A stretch of DNA of 64,000 nt from Callorhinus ursinus (lineage: Eukaryota; Chordata; Mammalia; Carnivora; Otariidae), in NCBI RefSeq assembly GCF_003265705.1, contig NW_020312966.1:20521436-20585435 (forward strand). The letters are read 5' to 3'. The notes below the pieces were generated by a model that was given only the letters and a program-made list of their open reading frames with translations, had not been told where the DNA came from and did not search any database. The stretch's first letter is position 1. The number at the start of each line of letters is the position of its first letter. A program made the position numbers and the translations under genes. Positions 34,020 to 45,041 of the stretch are shown in pieces.

Positions 34020-34175
34020 CATCACGGCAGGCGTTTCCACACGTTAGTGTAAATGACAGTGGCCTGGGAAGCCTCTCAAAAATGCAGATGTGGGAACTCT
34101 TATCACAGGTGTCTAGGCCCAGAGCAGGGCCTAGAGGTCTGCTTCTGTAAGCACTGAGATGCCGAGATGATGGTG
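34020..34175. repeat. Possible MER5-group relic
   Basis: GGGAAGCCTCTCAAAAATGCAG and GGCCCAGAGCAGGGCC resemble a diverged MER5A interior. The call is weak. Confidence 0.3.
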
Positions 34176-34254
34176 GTACTGATAATGGTAATTGAGGTAT
34201 GTATCAGCAGGAGTAGAGGGAGGGAGGAGAGGAGGGGGAGAGGAGAACTTCCTA

Positions 34255-34410
34255 TAAGTCAGGCACAGTTGTAAGTCCATCATGTTTATAACCATGGTCT
34301 CATAAGAACCCTGTGAAGTATATACTGTAATTTTTCTATTTTACAAATGAGAAAACTGAATTGGGAGGATGTTAAATAACTTGCCCAATTCATGTAGCCA
34401 GGAAATTGCT
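34255..34410 (-). repeat. MIR relic, antisense
   Basis: GTCAGGCACAGTTGTAAGTC, GAACCCTGTGAAGTATATAC, TTTTACAAATGAGAAAACTG and AATAACTTGCCCAATTC match the reverse-oriented MIR-group core. Confidence 0.65.
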
Positions 34411-36574
34411 GCTGTGCGGCCCACCACCTCCATCACTGCGTTCTTCCCAGCGGGTGCCGAGAATCAGTGCCTTAGAGCAGGGCCCATCAGAGGTAGGCCC
34501 AGGAGGACCACCGGCCCAGCCTCACATCTACCAAGGCCCTTAGTCATTATATTTATTTCCGTAGATGTTTTAAAAGGCATCGCTTTATTTCACGTTACAA
34601 TTCTTGTAACATCGTTTTGACCTTGCTTAATTTTTAATGCTGTTGGAGCCTTAAAAAACGTAAGTAAGTGACCAAGATTCTCTTAACGTCCAAGAGGCCA
34701 TTGGTGAGTGATTGCAGGGGAAGTTGGATTGCAGTGACATGAGTAGCTAAGGGGAGGTGAGAAAACCAAAGTGCCTGAGGTTTAGAGGTTAGGGAGTAGT
34801 GGCTGGTCCAGAATTCTATGGAGAAGGGGCTGAGGGGGTGGCAGTCCCAGGTGGGGGAGCTGTGGTTCTAAAATTAAATACACTGATTTCACTCAGAGTT
34901 ATGTTTATTTGTACTGCCTTGAAGGGCATTGGACCCAAGAGGCAGAAGGAAATAATTGGGGTTTGGAGTGGCGTCAGGGGGAGGCTGCCAAAGCCCTATA
35001 AACGCCACCCTTTGGTGCCCCCAGCCATGGAAAGGAGAACAGATATGGTGTGGTAAATGATGAAGTCACATGGCAGGAACAGTATTTTTACACTGGGGGC
35101 TCTTTGTGCATATTTCTAGATGACAAGGAAAAGGGAAGTAGAAAGAGTTTAATCTTATTGGAGAGATGGATCTCATATGATGGGGGTGTGGTTTCAAGGC
35201 AGGTGGGAAAGGACTGTCAGGTTAGACACGCCGTAGGCAGAACACTTCCTGCTCTCACACAGAAAGCGGAAAGGAGAATAACGGAGAAATTTTGAAGTGA
35301 TGGGAGGAAGGTTAAAGACTTTCAGAATGAATGTTCCCTAGCCCCTGTAATAAGTAGGTAGCAGGGTCATTGCCCAGGAAGCACTGGGGATTTGAGGAGA
35401 ACCCTTGTGTATCACCTGATAATTATATGTCTTTGTAGACCTTTGAAATTGATAAGAGAAAGAAATAATAGAAGCTCTTAGAATATGTTTCAGTATTTAG
35501 ATTTGATATTCCATCCCCACTATTGTTTCCGAGTTGGGGTGGGGGGTTGGAAGACTGTTTCCAGGAGGGGGCAGCAGTGCTATGAGCATTTTATTTGGGT
35601 ATTTTCTTTCTCTGTTCACTTGGCTTTTAAAAATCAAGTAATAATGTGCTTTCTGCCTCTGTTACCTTAACTAATGAAAAAAAAAGAAACAGGGTTTATG
35701 AAGCTATTTAATAATGTTACAATTTATTAATTTATTAGTCTCACATTACTAAACATAGCAATTGTGGAAAATACAAAGTTACTGAAAATTATGTATAACA
35801 GTAATATTTGAAAAATTTTGGTTTGATTTGGCCTAATTTTGTGCCATCTCTGTGTGTGGCTTGTATAATAAATTCAAAAAAGGCTTACCAGCTTAAATAG
35901 CTTTTTAAAATATAAACTGTGGGACTATAGGACTAATTGGGCTTGTTGAAAGAATTTTTAACATATAAACATTAATTTTTATTGAGCACAGGCTGAATTG
36001 AAAAGGCTAAACTTACATGTTAAAATAATTTGGCAATCTAACTGCAGCTTCAAAATTTCTGAAAATGTAAATAAATGAAAATGTAGGCAGTGTTTTGCCA
36101 TCTGTACTGAATTAGCATTCCATTTTACCAGCTGCTGCTGGGGTTTTTGACGCTGACTCAGGATCTAAACACACTGGTGGGTAGCTGCCGATAAATATAA
36201 GGAACCTGGAGTTTCAACCCACAGGGCTGCACTGGTGGTTAGAAGAGTCCTTGCAGTTTCAAGCAGCAGAGATTCTTCCACGTGGGGCAGGAAGTAGGGA
36301 TGTATTTTGTGTACAGATGTTGCCAGTACAAATGAGGAGGATTTGCTTGTTGCTAAGGGGTCAGAACACTGAGGATGCCACTGCTCACCAGCGTGGGGGT
36401 CATCCTTGGGAGGAAAAACGAGCCATCATTGTCTCTTATCCAGCATACATAGTTTTAGGCACAATAACAGTATTTGTACATTGCTGGGAAATTTTGGGCT
36501 CTAGATTAATATTTTTTTCTCCTTGTATTTCATTCCCAAGGCTTTTATTTTTGAGCACAGAGGAGATAGTAATT
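34411..36574. other. Mostly unique intronic sequence
   Basis: No gene is recognised; the short open frames here have no family resemblance. A Maf/AP-1-like GCTGACTCAG lies at 36152-36161. Confidence 0.5.
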
Positions 36575-36760
36575 TCTTGGAAAGAATTTGAACTTGGAAG
36601 TCAGACAACCCTAGATATGAATTTAGACTCTGTCACTTGGTAGGTGTGTGATCTTGTCCAACAGATGGCCTCAACTTTCTGAGATTTCCTCATCTGTAAA
36701 GGAGGGATAATATCTACCTGGTAGAATTGTTAAGATAATCCTTACTCCATGGAAAGCCAC
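36575..36760 (+). repeat. MIR
   Basis: GAACTTGGAAGTCAGACAAC, CACTTGGTAGGTGTGTGATC, TCCTCATCTGTAAAGGAGGG and TAGAATTGTTAAGAT follow the MIR core in sense orientation. Confidence 0.75.
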
Positions 36761-37159
36761 CTCAGTCTGATACTGTTTGTCTAGCTTGGGAGATGTGTAC
36801 ATAAAGGGAGGAATACAATGTATTTCTGCAGGTGATCTGTTGATTTCCCATACTATGTTAAGATCTGTGATACTTTGAATAGCAACTAAGAAATAGATGT
36901 GAAGGTTTACCATTTGCTCTGTAATACTGCATCCAAATGGTAGTGTATTCATTTTGTAGGTAGGAAATGATTTTTTCTGGTTAGTACGCTTTTAGTATTA
37001 TTTTTTTCCCTTGGTGTAGACTTATCAAAAGGAAAAATTTTTAGTGAAAGTTTTTTGTTTTCTTCGGAGCTGAGCATTTTGGCATCCTTACATTGTCAGG
37101 ATCATACAAACTCAATATATTCTGATTCTATAAGTAGTAACAAAGAGATCTGGAATATC

Positions 37160-37190
37160 TGTGTGTGTGTGTGCGCGCGCGCGTGCATGT
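37160..37190. repeat. Alternating (TG)n(CG)n tract
   Basis: A 31-bp strictly alternating purine-pyrimidine run, TG repeats followed by CG repeats and then TGCATGT. This is the classic sequence type for left-handed Z-DNA. Confidence 0.95.
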
Positions 37191-37284
37191 TCCTCTAACC
37201 TCTTTATTGTCAGTCTTCTTATAAATTAGACTTCCAGATATTAAAAATTTACATACTAGCCAGATCCAGCTAAAAGTCAATATA

Positions 37285-37510
37285 CATATTCAGTCAGCAC
37301 ACTTATTTAGTCTATAGTATGTGCTAGCTATTGGAAGACATAGTGGTGACAGTTCTGGCTTCATTGAGCTGACATTCTGATGGGGTTGGAAGGGGGTTGG
37401 TGTGGACTGCTGTGAATTCAGAATGAACAAGCCTGACTTTGTGATATGGTCTGTGCTGTGATAGGGAAAGCTTGTGTGGTTAGGCAAGCTTTCCTGCAGG
37501 CAATGATACA
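37285..37510 (-). repeat. L2 relic, antisense
   Basis: ATTCAGTCAGCACACTTATT, GTATGTGCTAGCTATTGGAA, CTTCATTGAGCTGACATTCT and GGCAAGCTTTCCTGCAGG match the reverse complement of the L2 3' region. Confidence 0.55.
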
Positions 37511-38105
37511 AAATACAGAACGCTTTACCAAAAAAATATTTGTAACAGCAGTTATGACTCAGGGATATGAACATGCCTCAGGTGTTAAATGAGCATAGCG
37601 ATTTTGACTCTGACAGATTTGTGCATGCCACTCAGAAACCCTTGCAATCTGAGACCTGACCAAACTTAAGGAATTTTTACTCAAATATGGTGAAAGTATC
37701 CTGGGAGTTTTCAGATCTCTCTGTGTCTAAAATTGCTGTCCTGCTCTCACCATCACAGAATTCCCAGGGGTCCTCACAGGCTGCCCAGGACAGAGATGTA
37801 CCTATCCGGCCATTATCCAGGCCAGCCTGAGCTCACTCCCTTAGGGCTAAGACCTGTGTCATTGATCTGCTAGTGACTCACTAAGTATTCCTCCAACTGG
37901 CCCTGACTCTGCTTCCTCAGCTGTAGATCAGTGTGAACTCAGAGAACCTGCTTGTGACCCTAAATTGGTTCTGTGTGCATTTCTTAGTGTTACTCATCCA
38001 CCCATGACTCACGGCTCGGTTCTCATTTTCAGTGTGTGCTTTGGGGTCACTCTTAATTGAGCCTTCCTTCTCTTAGAAGCAGAAACTCTTAGGTTGTTTT
38101 GACTC
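37511..38105. other. Unique intronic sequence
   Basis: No gene or clear repeat is seen. Confidence 0.5.
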
Positions 38106-38470
38106 AGCCCGGGAGTATTTGAAATGTCTGTGTTTGATTTTGTTTGATTACAATCCTAACTCCTTAGCCTGGAGATTTATGCCATCCGCGGTCCTCTTTC
38201 CCAGCCTTAGCCCTAACCCCGTCACTTCCCGCTGTTCCTGTCAAACTCACCTACGTATACTCTTCCATATGTGTTTCAGACTTCTCTACCAAGATGATGG
38301 ATCTTTGTTGCCCTGGCTTCCTTCATTTCTTCAGGCCAAGCTCAAAATCGCCACATTGGTTTTGGATCTTGCAGTGATTTCTCCTCCTAGAAATAATTTC
38401 TCCCCAGTTGACACTATTTCACTTTGCATTGTAGTTCCTAGTGTTATGTCTTGTCACTCCTCCTAGACTG
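38106..38470 (+). repeat. L2-like relic
   Basis: Phrases resembling the L2 ORF2 end occur (CCTCTTTCCCAGCCTTAGCC, CACTTCCCGCTGTTCC, CAGGCCAAGCTC). They explain the 115-codon frame at 38119-38466 better than a gene does. Confidence 0.45.
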
Positions 38471-39140
38471 TTCGATGTTGTTGTCAGGATCCCATATAGT
38501 GTCTTACTCATTTAGGTTCTAAGTAAAGTTTTGCTAGTGGAATGCAGCTGGGGCTCAGACTTCAGAGAGTAACTGAGAACAGCAAGATTGAATGTTCTTT
38601 TTATCTGTTTGTCCCTAAAAGCTTCTCTCCCTGTTCCCCTGCAGACTTTGTTCTGCAGCAGCCCTTTCTATGCCGACCGACTACAGAACCTACCCTGCCC
38701 CTGTTCCTACATTACAACAGCTCTTCCACTAGTGTCTGGGACTCCTTCAGTGTTAGAGCAATAAATCTTTAAAGCCAACCACAACAACCCTATCTATTGA
38801 CTTATTTTTAAATAAATCTCTCCCATCAGTGATGGTTTCACTGCTAAGGGGATAGAGAACTATATGCATAGTCTTTAGACTCATGTTCAGCTGGGCTCTC
38901 TTCCCATTTCTGTGGAGCCGGAGAGCGTCTAGTACCACTGACAATGCAGGGCTCCCTAAAAGCAGTGAAGAACACTTTGGTAGGAGGAGGAGGGTGTAGT
39001 AAGAGTTTCCAGTTGGTTTTAAGTATCGGTACACCATCGTTAGTCGGTATGCCATGGTTAGGAAGAACAGACTAATACACCTCTTGGTTGAAAACTGCTC
39101 ATATATGCTAAAAAACAAAAAACAAACTCTCAATAAATAA
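38471..39140. other. Unique intronic sequence
   Basis: No gene is seen. Confidence 0.5.
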
Positions 39141-39149
39141 TATGTCCTG

Positions 39150-39290
39150 TCTGTTGTGTATCAGGTGCTTTAACAGTTAGTAGGACATTTAACCTTCAAA
39201 ACAATTTGGGTAGACATTATTCCTACTTTTATGGATGAAGAACCTGAGATTGAAAGATTCACGTGGGAAGCACGAATGTATCTCATGGGG
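39150..39290 (-). repeat. MIR relic, antisense
   Basis: TGTATCAGGTGCTTTAACAG, CCTTCAAAACAATTTGGGTAG and TATGGATGAAGAACCTGAG follow the reversed MIR core. Confidence 0.6.
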
Positions 39291-40261
39291 GTAGGTTTAC
39301 TCTTGTCTCTGCTGGGGTTTTGAAGTTTAAACTTCATTCTCCTTCAGTGCTGGATACCAGCACATTCCTTCCTATCCTTCGTGGATTTCCTGCACTTCTC
39401 ACTCCTGACCTCCGCCGACTTCTCTTACCTCTCTGGCTCTAAAAGTCATCCCTAAGAACCTGGACTTACGGTTCCCAATCTGTTCAGTGGTCCCTGCTGT
39501 TTGCTGCCCGCGTCCTGGACTCATGTTTGGTAAGAGTCCCGCCTACACATACCAAGAGGACCACCGGGTCTTTATAGAGCCTTGTCCTCACACTCAATTA
39601 AAAGGTTTACCCTGACTGTCCTTTTTTGAATTCAGCATGAAAATTTGATCCTGATTATCTTTTTTTGTATTTCCAACCTTTCTTAATATTTTGTTTCCTG
39701 AATTTTAAATCCACCTGCCTCTTGTCTTCCTCAGCTTCAGGCCTCTGTGGGTGTTATGAGCAGGGTTGTCTACCGTGTTCTTGCCATTATCTTCCTGTCA
39801 GAAGACATTGTTTGGTGCACCAAGGTAGTAGTTTTAATTATTTCATAGGTTGTGACTTTAATAGTTGAGATATGTATACACACAAATTCTATGTCTCACA
39901 TACCACACAAAGAAGTATTCAGACATATTTTATTATATTGGCATTTCTGTAAGTAATTCCCTTATGCATCAACATGAAGAAGCTTGCTAGGGCTCTAGAA
40001 TACTTAGAGTGGGAATATGAAGTAATAGTAAGTAGTTCTACATGTTTTTTTTTTTAACCCTATCAAAGAAACTAAATTCTTCTAGTTTTTACAACATTTT
40101 AATATAAAATCGAGATGCCAAAATCTATCGTAATACTGGTTTTTCTGTTATTTATACATTTCTCTGTGACCTGTAACTTATGCAGTATACATTAAGCCCC
40201 TGGATTCATATATAATGTGGGTCCGAAAACATATTTGAAAGTTTATTATTCATTAAATGGA
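39291..40261. other. Unique intronic sequence
   Basis: No gene or clear repeat is seen. Confidence 0.5.
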
Positions 40262-40487
40262 CTAGTGGTTCTCCATCCAAGTGCGATCCCAATCCAACAA
40301 CATCAGCATCTTGGTTCTCAATCACCAGGAGGGCTTGTTAAAAACACAGGTTGCTGGGCCCCATCCCCAGAGTTTATGAGTTAGTGGGTCCGGAGTAAAG
40401 CTTGAGTATTTGCATTTCTTTCAAGTTCCCAGATGATAATGATGCTGCGGGTCTGAGATTATACTTCAAGAAACACTGACAAGAGAC
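40262..40487 (+). repeat. MER5A-like hAT-Charlie MITE
   Basis: CTAGTGGTTCTCCATCCAAG, CATCTTGGTTCTCAATCACC, AGGGCTTGTTAAAAACACAG, TGCTGGGCCCCATCCCCAGA and TCAAGAAACACTG follow the MER5A layout almost end to end, including the inverted ends. Confidence 0.75.
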
Positions 40488-40994
40488 CTTTTCTCCATTG
40501 GCATATGATTCCTTCTTTACTTATATATTTATAAGCATATATTCTGTGTATATAATATATAAATCTGTGAACCTTCATTTTTGATTCTCCTGTACATTTT
40601 TTACTAAGAGTTTTATTGTTAGCATATTCTTCTTCTTGTGAATGGACTCTCTTTTTCTGTTATATTTTCTGACTTTATCACATGTAGATGGGCAGGCTAT
40701 TGATTTTGCTATATTTATCTAGACATTTGATTGAACTTTCTCATTAATTATTAACCCTGTAGCTTTTTAGTTGATTCTTTTGGGCTTTCTAGGTAAACAA
40801 CCATATTATTTCTATTTTTCTCTTTGAACTCCACTTATTCCTAAAATGGCTCTCCATGAAATGTTTTTCCTATCTGCTAGCATGTTGCTGTTATTTTATT
40901 GTTGTTGTTATGGTTTTATTTCTTAAATGTGTCTTCCATTCATTTGTATGTAATCTCAAATCTCTGGTTTCTGCCTCCAAAGTAGTTAAATATT

Positions 40995-41470
40995 TTTTTT
41001 TTAATTTACACACTTGAAAATTCATTCTTTTTGGAAATTGTAACTGCCACTACAATTAAGATACCAAATGGCTGTATCCTCTGCAAAAATGCTCTCCTGT
41101 CTCTTTGTAGTCAAACCCTCTTGTCACTGCAAGCCTTGGCAACCACAAATTTGTTTTCTGTTCTTACAGTTTTGTCTTTTCCAGAATGTCCTGTAACTGG
41201 AGTCATATAGTGTTTAGCCCTGTGAGTCTGGCTTCTTTTACTTGGCATAATGTGTTTGAGATTCATCCGTACTGTGGCCTCTTTGTTCCTTTTTATCGAT
41301 GACTGGTATTCCACTGTATGAATGTACCACAATATGCTTATCTGATCACCAGATAAATGAAGGATCTTTGGATTGTTTCCAGGGTTTGTCAATTATGAAT
41401 AAAGCCACTATAAACATTCACATACAGATTTGTGAAAACATTTCCAAGGTAGTTTCTGATTTTCTTCATC
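40995..41470 (-). mobile_element. Old LINE-1 fragment, antisense
   Basis: GTCACTGCAAGCCTTGGCAA, GAATGTCCTGTAACTGGAGT, TCTGGCTTCTTTTACTTGGC, GACTGGTATTCCACTGTATG, TTTGGATTGTTTCCAGGG and AATAAAGCCACTATAAACAT are the reverse complement of an L1M 3' region. The element may extend upstream to about 40500. Confidence 0.75.
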
Positions 41471-42032
41471 GGTTTTTCATTTTCATGTAGTCTGCATTTA
41501 TTGTGCTATATTTTCTTTTCATAATGGCTTCCTCTGATTTCTAGAATTAGTGTCCTTTTCTGTGTTGTTATTAAGAACAAGTTTCAGAACTGAAAAAAAT
41601 GTTTTTTTGATTTACATTTCATATTGTGAGAATTAGTCTCTTCTTTCGCATTTTGATTTTTCTCTTTTCCTGTTGAATTTTTATAGGCTGTGTGTTTTCC
41701 TTACTCCTTCTTTGTAGTAGAAAAGTCTACAGTCATTTGTGAGGTATAGACGAAAAGAGCTAACTCAAATACTATGAGTTATGACACAAATTGGTATATG
41801 GCCCCACTGACGATTCTTCCAAAAAAACCTTCCCAAATTCATGCTGAAGGAAACAACAAAACCGAACTCCCAGTAGGTGGCTGGATGAGAAATGGAGCAG
41901 TGAGGAATTGGATTGGAGCTACAGGCATGTGCCTCTTCTCATATTTCTCTGAATCTTTTTTTTTTTTTTACCAGTTGTTGGATTTTAGTCAAGATAAGTA
42001 TGACTAATTCCAGTCATCTGTCCCACATGTGG

Positions 42033-42145
42033 CAGGCAGAATTGAAATGTGGTCCCCAAGATTCTCACCCTCTGCTCTACATAACTTATGTGATCCCCTC
42101 CCCTTGGATGTGGACAGAATCTGTGAATATGATAACATATCCCTC
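42033..42145 (+). mobile_element. Repeat fragment, LTR-like (MaLR type?)
   Basis: GAATTGAAATGTGGTCCCCA, GATTCTCACCCTCTGC, GATCCCCTCCCCTTGGATGT and GAATCTGTGAATATGATAAC match a common eutherian interspersed repeat. I believe it is LTR-like, but I cannot fix the family from memory. Confidence 0.45.
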
Positions 42146-42292
42146 CAGTGTTTTTGTACCATTGGCCACATGTGGCTATTGAACATTGAAGCATGGCTAA
42201 TGCAACTGAACAAATGAATGTTTTATTTTTTTATTTTTAATTAACTTAAAGATAAATAGCCACATGTAGCTAGTGGCAGTTCAAGTTGATAA
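42146..42292. repeat. MITE-like palindromic repeat
   Basis: Two related blocks, GGCCACATGTGGCTATTGAA near 42164 and AATAGCCACATGTAGCTAGT near 42256, flank an AT-rich core. This matches a known eutherian hAT-like MITE type. Confidence 0.45.
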
Positions 42293-42479
42293 TAAACTTG
42301 CTGAAATATTTGGTGTGAAGTGTACTGATGTCTGCATCATACTTTGAAATTCATAAATAAGTAAAACGTTGATCACAGAATCTAGGTGGTGGTTATATGG
42401 GATTCTTTGTAAAATTATTTCAACTTTTTCTGTGTATTTGAAAAGTTGTGTAATAACATGATGGGAGGAACTCTTTCAA

Positions 42480-42864
42480 AGGATTTTACTAAAAAATTAA
42501 TTATATCCTATGAAGAAAAATCCAAGTCCAGATGACTTCACTGGTGAATTTTACCAAACAGTTAAGGAAAAATTAACACCAATCCTTCTCAAACTCTTTT
42601 AAAAAGTAATAGAAGAGAGAACTTCTCTAATTCATTCTCTGAGGTCAGCATTACCCTGATATCAAAACCAGACAAAGACATTAGTAGAAATTACACACCA
42701 ATTTTACAGAAGAATATAGTGGCAAAATCACCAGCAAAAATACTAGGAGATCAAATTCCATAGCATATTCAAAGGGTTATACACCACCACTAAGTGGGAC
42801 TTACCCCAGGAATGCAGGGATGGTTAAACATAGAAAACTCATCAGTATAATACACCTATGTATT
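42480..42864 (+). mobile_element. Older LINE-1 (L1MA-like), ORF2 part, before a younger L1 insertion
   Basis: Degraded ORF2 reverse-transcriptase-region sequence in sense orientation (AAGTCCAGATGACTTCACTG, ATCAAAACCAGACAAAGAC, GGAATGCAGGGATGGTT). It breaks off after ATACACCTATG and resumes at about 45042 with AATGAAGGAAAAAAACACATG. Numerous stops make it non-coding. Confidence 0.8.
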
Positions 42865-42951
42865 ATAAAATACCTAAGAATAAACTTAGCCAAAGAGGTT
42901 AAGGACTTGTACTCTGAAAACTATAAAACATCAACTAAAGAAATGTAGCAT

Positions 42952-43137
42952 GGGGCGCCTGGGTGGCTCAATCGGTTAAGTGTCTGCCTTCAGCTCAGGT
43001 CATGATCTCGAGTCCTGGGATTGAGCCCTGCATTGGGCTCCTTGCTCCAAAGGGAGCCTGCTTCTACCTCTTCCTGCCCCTCCCCCTGCATGCTCTCTCT
43101 CTCTCTCTCTCTGTCAAATAAATAAAATTGTTAAAAT
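42952..43137 (+). mobile_element. Can-SINE (SINEC), first of a tandem pair
   Basis: GGGGCGCCTGGGTGGCTCAA, CAGGTCATGATCTCGAG, a CT block, CAAATAAATAAAATTG. The next SINE follows immediately after TTAAAAT. Confidence 0.93.
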
Positions 43138-43348
43138 GGGGCGCCTGGTTGGCTGATATGGTTAAGCATCTGCCTTCGGCTCAGGTCATGATCTCTGGGC
43201 CCTGGGATCGAGCCCTGCATCGGGCTTCCTGCTCAGCGGGGAGTCTGCTTCTCTCTCTCTCTCCCTCTCCCCCCGCCCCTCCCCACTGCTCGTTCTCTCT
43301 CTCTCAAATAAATAAAATCTTTTAAATAAATAAAGTCTTAAAAAAAAA
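43138..43348 (+). mobile_element. Can-SINE (SINEC), second of a tandem pair
   Basis: GGGGCGCCTGGTTGGCTGA head, GATCGAGCCCTGCATCGGGC, a CT block, and AATAAATAAAATCTT followed by a second AATAAATAAAGTCTT before the A-tail. It sits in the same orientation directly in the tail of the preceding SINE, as expected when a new SINE lands in an A-rich tail. Confidence 0.93.
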
Positions 43349-44635
43349 TCAAGCATGACCCAGACAAAAGGAAGGATATCCCATGCTTATGGATTAGAAG
43401 AACCAGTATTGTTAAAATATCCATACTACCTAAAGCAATCTACAAATTTAATGCAATCCCTCTGAAAATACCATCAACATTTTTCACAGAACTAGAACAA
43501 ATAATACTCAAGTTTGTATGGAACCGCAAAAGATCCTGAATAGCCAAAGCAGTTTTGAGAAAGAACAAAGCTGGAGGTATCACAATCCGAGATTTCAAGA
43601 TATACTATAAAGCTGTAGTAATTAAAGCACTGTGGTACTGGCACAGAAATACACACAGAGATCAGTGGAACAGAATGGAAAGCCCAGAAATAAACCCACA
43701 CATATATAGTCAATTAATTTATAACAAAGGAGGCAAGAGTATACAGTGGGACAAAGGTAGTCTCTTCAGCAAATGGTGCTGGGAAAACTGGATGGCAACT
43801 AGACGCAAAACAATGAAACTGGACCACTTTCTTATACTATACCCAAAAATAAGCTCAAAATGGATTAAAGACCTAAATGTGAGACCTGAAATCATAAAAT
43901 TCCTAGGAGAAAATACAGGCAGTAATTTCTTAGACATTGGCCATTGAAATATCTTTCTAAATATGTCTCCTCAGGCAAGAGAAACAAAAGCGAAATTAAA
44001 CCATTGGAACTACACCAAAGTTAAAAGCTTTTGCACAGCGAAGGAAACCGTCAGCAAAATGACAAGGCAGCCTACTGAATGAAAGAAGATATTTGCAAAT
44101 GACATATTCGACAACGGGTTAATACCCAAAATATATAAAGAACTCAAAACACCAAAAAACTCAAATAATCTAATTAAAAATCAGCAGAGAACCTGAATAG
44201 ACATTTTTTGAAAGAAGACATAACAAATTGTCAACAGACACATGAAAAAATGTTCAGTCATCACTAATCATCAGGGAAAGGCAAATCAAAACCACAGAGA
44301 GATCATCTCACACCTGTCAGAATGGCTAAAATAAAAAAGACAAGAAATAACAGGTGTTGGGGATATGGAGAAAATTGAACCCTCGTGCACTGTTGGTGGG
44401 AATGCAAACTGGTGCAACCACTGTGGAGAACAATATGGAGGTTCCTTAAAAAAATAAAAATAGAACTACCCTACGATCCAGCAATTGCAGTACTAGATAT
44501 TTACCCAGACAAAACCAAAACCCTAACTCAGAAAGATATATGCATTTCTATGTTTATCGCAGCATTATTTATAATGGCCAAGATATGGAAGCAACTCAAG
44601 TGTCCTGGAATAGATGAATGGATAAAGAAGTGATA

Positions 44636-44674
44636 ACACACGCGCGCGCGCGCACACACACACACACACACACA
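44636..44674. repeat. (CG)n(CA)n alternating array in the L1
   Basis: A 39-bp alternating purine-pyrimidine run replaces the TA-rich segment that L1 usually has here, between the codons for GAAGTGATA and TTATGTTACT. Confidence 0.9.
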
Positions 44675-45041
44675 GTGTTATGTTACTTAGCTACAAAAAA
44701 GATGAGATCTTGCCACTTGCAACAACCTGGATGGATTGACAGGATATAATACTAAATGAAATAAGTCAGAGAAAGACAAATGCCATATGATTTCACATGT
44801 GTAATTTAAGAAACAAAACAAAGAAAAAAGAGACAAACACAAAAACCAACTCTTAAATACAGAGAACAAACTGGTAGTTGCCAGAGGGGAGGTGGGGGTG
44901 TGTGAGTGAAACAGATAAAGGAGATAAAGAGTACACTTACTGTGATGAGCAGTGACTAATGTATAGAATTGTTGAACCATTATATTGTGCACCTGAAACT
45001 AATATAATTTTGTATGTTACTTGTACTGCAATTAAAAAAAT

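Larger units (their letters stand above)
42865..45041 (+). mobile_element. Younger LINE-1, 5'-truncated, inserted in the older L1; carries two SINEs
   Basis: ORF2 downstream sequence runs through CCTAAGAATAAACTTAGCCA, is interrupted at 42952-43348 by two SINEs, and resumes at AGCATGACCCAGACAAAAGG. It then continues through the ORF2 C-terminus to a 3' UTR ending AAACTAATATAATTTTGTAT and an A-rich tail. Frames such as 43555-43947 are remnants of ORF2, broken by stops. A (CG)n(CA)n array sits near the ORF2 end. Confidence 0.85.

Noticed and set aside
38119..38466. 115-codon frame as a possible processed pseudogene
   Set aside because: The phrases fit a diverged L2 better than any protein I can name, and there is no A-tail or target duplication.
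43555..43947. 130-codon frame with ORF2-like peptide
   Set aside because: It is a remnant of L1 ORF2, flanked by stops and missing the rest of the reverse transcriptase and the endonuclease, so it is not a gene.
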